Assembly (NCBI GenBank): GCA_964653075.1
Contig: CAZZAX010000002.1
Span: forward strand, 55,756-119,755
Direction of reading: 5' to 3'
DNA length: 64,000 bases
Source of the DNA: NIOZ-UU13 sp964653075
Lineage (GTDB): Bacteria; Planctomycetota; Phycisphaerae; Sedimentisphaerales; Anaerobacaceae
A model generated the notes under the pieces. The model was not told where the DNA came from, did not search any database, and saw nothing but the letters and a program-made list of their open reading frames with translations. The stretch's first letter is position 1; each line of letters opens with the position of its first letter. Of this stretch, positions 60,934 through 64,000 are shown piece by piece. The position numbers and the translations under genes were made by a program.

Positions 60934-62484
60934 CTACTCGACTTTGAAAGACTTTAATTTTTTATTTTTTCCTTTTGCACCGCTCTCAGACATTTTACCT
61001 TTCTTATCCAGGCATAAATCTACTTCAAGTGCTTTGCCTGATTCAACATCTTCGAACCTGCAGTGCATCCTCTGGTTGACATCATAGCCGTAAGTAACCT
61101 TAATAGGTCGGTCGGCAGGTCTATTCGGAGGAAGCTTAAATTTATTCGTTGCAATCTTATTTACATACTCGACAGCAGTATCTTCCCCCTGGGTTATTGT
61201 TACCTCAAGGTCTGTTTGCCCCTCGGAAAGAGTATAGAACATTTGAGAGCTCTCACAGGGCAAAGGAGTGTTTTTCTTCAAAATGATTCGATTCTCGATT
61301 ACCCGTTTACCTGTCTTTTCGTCAATAGGAGCGCATATTGTGCCATAACTGTGGTTACAAACATCAGTGAGGTTAATGTCTTTTAATCCATTAGAAACAC
61401 CAGTCGGCAGGACATCAGATTTTTCTCTGAGCATTGTCAATCCGGCGTGTAAAGCGGCTCCAAGCGCAACGCATTCATCTACATTCACAGCAGTTTCTGG
61501 AGCTGACCCAAACATTTTCTCCAGACGCTGCTGGACTAATGGTATTCGTGTGCTGCCGCCTACCAGCAACACCTTATCAATTTGGGCAGGTTTAAGCTTA
61601 GCTTCCTCAAGTGCCACTTCGACCAGAATATCCGTGCGAGACATCAACGAAGCAATAGCCTCTTCAAATATCTCACGTGTAATTTGAACTTTCATACTGC
61701 CGGCCGGACCGTAAAGCAGCTTCTTTGCAACCGGACGTCTTGACAACGTTTTTTTAATATCTTCGGCTTCATCTTCATATTTTGCCCTGTCTTCTTCAGA
61801 ACTAATCAACTCGCTGTTAAATTTTTCCCTATAGCTCTGCTCCAGCAATTCTAATATTTTCTGGTCAAAGTCAACACCACCAAGGGCATGGTCACCCTGT
61901 GAACAAATGATATCCATTTGATGGCCATTGACATCCATTATTGTTACATCGAAGGTTCCTCCGCCGAGGTCATATACCAGAACCTTTCCGGAAACCTCCC
62001 GGGTAGTCGCATAATACAAAGCGGCAGCCACAGGCTCATTGACAATTCCAATCACATTCAGCCCGGCCATGGTCCCTGAGTCCATAGTCGCTTTCCTGCG
62101 TACTTCGTCAAAGTGGGCCGGAACAGATATAACTACATCGTGGATTTTATCGTCCCCGACCGAGCAATCCTGCTTAAGCTTTTTCAGAATCAGTGAGGAC
62201 AATTCCACAGGTGTCCAGTCCTTCTCGTCAATACGCTTGTGATACTTCGGGTCACCCATATTTCGCTTTACCCATCGAACGGACCTTTCAGCGTTTAATC
62301 GCCTTGAATTAATAGCTTCGATTCCCACCCGGATTATATCGGAGTTTTCTTCATCGAAGAAAATAGCAGACGGCGTAAGCCTTTCACCATCGGCATTCGG
62401 GACTATTTCGGGCTTACCGATAGAATTGAGAGTTGCTAACGCTGAGAAAGTTGTTCCCAGATCTATACCTACTATGTTAGCCAT
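60934..62484 (-). CDS. Short Hsp70 (DnaK-like) without the C-terminal lid
   Basis: 516 residues, against about 640 for DnaK. The ATPase domain is complete: GIDLGTTFSALATL (6-19), WVKRNMGDPKYH (catalytic Lys73), GIVNEPVAAAL (146-156), YDLGGGTFDVTIMD (171-184), and VLLVGGSTRIPLVQQR (305-320). The linker is INLTDV in place of VLLLDV. A substrate-binding beta domain follows (about 375-490), with NRIILKKNTPLPCESSQMFY and LPPNRPADRPIKVTYGYDVN. The helical lid is missing; the chain ends in a Lys-rich tail, KGKNKKLKSFKVE. It lies between the GrpE-like and TerB/J-like genes and is distinct from a housekeeping DnaK. Confidence 0.92.
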   Translation of the reverse strand: MANIVGIDLGTTFSALATLNSIGKPEIVPNADGERLTPSAIFFDEENSDIIRVGIEAINSRRLNAERSVRWVKRNMGDPKYHKRIDEKDWTPVELSSLILKKLKQDCSVGDDKIHDVVISVPAHFDEVRRKATMDSGTMAGLNVIGIVNEPVAAALYYATTREVSGKVLVYDLGGGTFDVTIMDVNGHQMDIICSQGDHALGGVDFDQKILELLEQSYREKFNSELISSEEDRAKYEDEAEDIKKTLSRRPVAKKLLYGPAGSMKVQITREIFEEAIASLMSRTDILVEVALEEAKLKPAQIDKVLLVGGSTRIPLVQQRLEKMFGSAPETAVNVDECVALGAALHAGLTMLREKSDVLPTGVSNGLKDINLTDVCNHSYGTICAPIDEKTGKRVIENRIILKKNTPLPCESSQMFYTLSEGQTDLEVTITQGEDTAVEYVNKIATNKFKLPPNRPADRPIKVTYGYDVNQRMHCRFEDVESGKALEVDLCLDKKGKMSESGAKGKNKKLKSFKVE

Positions 62485-62547
62485 TTTATACCCCTTATTT
62501 TTTTGAGCTCTAAGTTTTCACTTATTATTAAATCTCTTTTATTAAAC

Positions 62548-63876
62548 CTAACCAAAGAGCTTAACCTGAGCTGTACGTACTATTTTTATATTCTCCTCGT
62601 TGATAAAATATTGATAACCAGGCCTGATAACTTTTGCGATTTTGCCTTTTTGTTTCGAGTTGTCACAATGTTGCTTTTCTTTAACGGCCTCAGCGTACTT
62701 TTCCTGGCCGCGATAATCGCTGTTTATCTCAGGCTGATATTGCTCAATACCACTTGACTCCAGAGCAAATACCAGTTCATCTCTTATGTCCTCAAGGTGT
62801 TCGGTTTTTATTCCTTTGCTGGAGAGCCGACAAATGCGGTTTTCCAGATTGTCAATGCAGCGAATGATTCGCAGACAAAATGTTTTTATGATGTTCCAGT
62901 CATACCCATCCTGAAGTTTTTCCACCCTCTCCTGCTGGCATGAAGCGTATTCACGAATAGCTGAGACCTGCTGAGCAAGATCTTTAAGAGTGCTATCGAG
63001 CGGTTTCGAATGTTCCATTATTGCCTTTTCAACACTCTCGGCAGTCCGTTCTTCCAACTGTTCAGTTTGTGCTTTTAACGAATCTTCAAGTTGTGCTAAA
63101 GAATCGGCGGATTCCTCGTCGGAAAGCAAAACGGCAATTTTTCCAGCATTGTCAGACGCATTGATATCCATATGCTTTTTTGTATGCTTGCGGTCTGTGT
63201 TATTAGTGCCGGATTGCTGCTTCGTCAAAAGAGTCTCTTCATTCTTATCATGTTTTGACTCACTCTTACTGAAACTCCACGGAGCTTTTGTTTGTTTCTT
63301 AAGATGGCTTTGCTGATGGTTCGGTGGTTGTTCATGCTCCTGTTCTTCTATCAAATCCTTCTCTATATATGTCTCATCCGGCTCGTCGATATTGTCCTTT
63401 GGCTGCTTGTTAGCAGCATTCGGCAAATGCTTTTTCAAACCGGATAAAGCCTTCATAAATACCTTGATGAACCATATTAATAAATACAAGGAAAATATTG
63501 TCCCTCCCATGGATATACATACAATAGAACCTGTAAGAACAAACTCGCTAAATTCTTTTCTCTTTTTATACTTATTTAGCTCATCCTGCCAACCTTCACC
63601 GTAGAGAATATCTGCATCTAAAGAAACAATTTTTTCTCCGGATGCCAATTCGTCCAAATCAGCCTGTAGTCTGTCGTGCTGCTGAGATTCAAATTTGCTT
63701 TTGTCGTATCCTTCCTTCCTGAACTGTTCGATAAACTCAGCAGCTCCTGAATCAGACTTAGACTCATATTTAGCAATCCTTTGTTGCTCCTTCTTTTTCT
63801 CGACATAAATCCATCGAAGCATGGCTGTACCGGCAACAAGAAATGCCAAACCAATAATAACGAATATTTTATTCAT
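62548..63876 (-). CDS. Membrane-anchored GrpE-like protein
   Basis: 442 residues. Two membrane segments (IFVIIGLAFLVAGTAMLRW at 4-22 and VCISMGGTIFSLYLLIWFI near 117) flank a charged stretch. A long polar, Gln- and Glu-rich linker runs to about 240, then coiled coil (DSLAQLEDSLKAQTEQLEER). The C-terminal 150 residues look like GrpE: helix DWNIIKTFCLRIIRCIDNLE, then a beta part with GKIAKVIRPGYQYFINEENI and IVRTAQVKLFG, matching GrpE GxVxxVxxxGYxxxxRxLRPAxVxV. GrpE is the nucleotide exchange factor of DnaK. It is 63 bases before the Hsp70 gene in transcription order. Fusion to a double membrane anchor is not usual. Confidence 0.78.
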   Translation of the reverse strand: MNKIFVIIGLAFLVAGTAMLRWIYVEKKKEQQRIAKYESKSDSGAAEFIEQFRKEGYDKSKFESQQHDRLQADLDELASGEKIVSLDADILYGEGWQDELNKYKKRKEFSEFVLTGSIVCISMGGTIFSLYLLIWFIKVFMKALSGLKKHLPNAANKQPKDNIDEPDETYIEKDLIEEQEHEQPPNHQQSHLKKQTKAPWSFSKSESKHDKNEETLLTKQQSGTNNTDRKHTKKHMDINASDNAGKIAVLLSDEESADSLAQLEDSLKAQTEQLEERTAESVEKAIMEHSKPLDSTLKDLAQQVSAIREYASCQQERVEKLQDGYDWNIIKTFCLRIIRCIDNLENRICRLSSKGIKTEHLEDIRDELVFALESSGIEQYQPEINSDYRGQEKYAEAVKEKQHCDNSKQKGKIAKVIRPGYQYFINEENIKIVRTAQVKLFG

Positions 63877-63950
63877 AATTTTAAGTCTTATTTATATATC
63901 TTTTTTCAGGGCAGCATTTCATCTTGTTACTTTTCATACCTCTGTATTTT

Positions 63951-64000
63951 TTACTTGTCATTTTCAACGAAAGCCTCATTTTCGTTTTTGCCGTACACCT
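63951..64000 (-). CDS. Possible C-terminus of an upstream gene (cut by window edge)
   Basis: From the window edge, one minus-strand frame reads VYGKNENEAFVENDK and stops at 63951, 74 bases before the GrpE-like start. A second frame stays open to 63881 but reads Lys-rich nonsense. Too short to assign; if real, it could be the preceding gene of the chaperone operon. Confidence 0.3.
   Translation of the reverse strand, partial: VYGKNENEAFVENDK

Noticed and set aside
63881..64000. 40-codon minus-strand frame open at the window edge
   Set aside because: Lys-rich, without pattern; the competing frame ending at 63951 looks more like a natural C-terminus.

Overview
The window looks like a chromosomal piece of a Planctomycetota bacterium, probably class Phycisphaerae (Sedimentisphaerales-like). 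This is inferred from gene content, not from a marker gene: DUF1080 (3-keto-glycoside hydrolase) domains fused to FG-GAP repeats, DUF6807, several Tat-exported Gfo/Idh/MocA oxidoreductases, a Tat-exported sulfatase, many PQQ-like beta-propellers, a eukaryote-type hexokinase, and intergenic DNA rich in CCCAAT/GCCAAT-type repeats. I found no rRNA, tRNA or CRISPR array.

Layout. (1) 1-12063, minus strand: a sugar catabolic run (deoC, OYE-type flavin oxidoreductase, Gfo/Idh dehydrogenase, TIM-barrel isomerase/epimerase, hexokinase, FG-GAP + double DUF1080, DUF6807 lipoprotein, tandem metallo-beta-lactamase protein cut by the window edge). (2) 12.3-31.8 kb: carbohydrate genes on both strands (two five-bladed-propeller glycosidase/phosphorylase-like proteins, an alpha/alpha-barrel lyase-like protein, an esterase, an aldo/keto reductase, two Gfo/Idh proteins, a sodium:solute symporter, a DUF5060/DUF4038 glycosidase, a sulfatase) with a NodIJ-like ABC exporter and a lone lipoprotein. 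The likely substrate is a sulfated, esterified, deoxysugar- or mannose-containing polysaccharide (inference). (3) 31.8-42.5 kb: an accessory stretch with an orphan pair of ABC-2 permeases, decayed gene fragments, several families of palindromic and direct repeats, a 48-codon gene, and two plus-strand genes of unlike base composition, each followed by an attC-like hairpin ending in the same GTTAGAA heptamer. (4) 42.5-59.4 kb, minus strand: a tightly packed 12-gene redox operon (PQQ-like propeller, GT4 glycosyltransferase, LolD/MacB-like ABC pair, further propellers, NapG/NapH-like ferredoxins, a fused NuoE-NuoF-ferredoxin protein, and a GltD-like Fe-S flavoprotein). (5) 59.6-63.9 kb, minus strand: a three-gene chaperone module (membrane-anchored GrpE-like protein, lid-less Hsp70, membrane-anchored TerB protein with a J-like tail lacking HPD).

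The two best candidates for something undescribed are the membrane-tethered Hsp70 module (59.6-63.9 kb) and the redox operon (42.5-59.4 kb), which links an NADH-oxidising cytoplasmic module, membrane ferredoxins and periplasmic propellers but shows no recognisable terminal catalytic subunit. The possible gene-cassette array at 37.8-41.6 kb is the third. Many starts were moved downstream because a clear Shine-Dalgarno sequence lies inside the longest open frame; this is noted gene by gene. All family assignments come from reading motifs in the translations; no database search was run.
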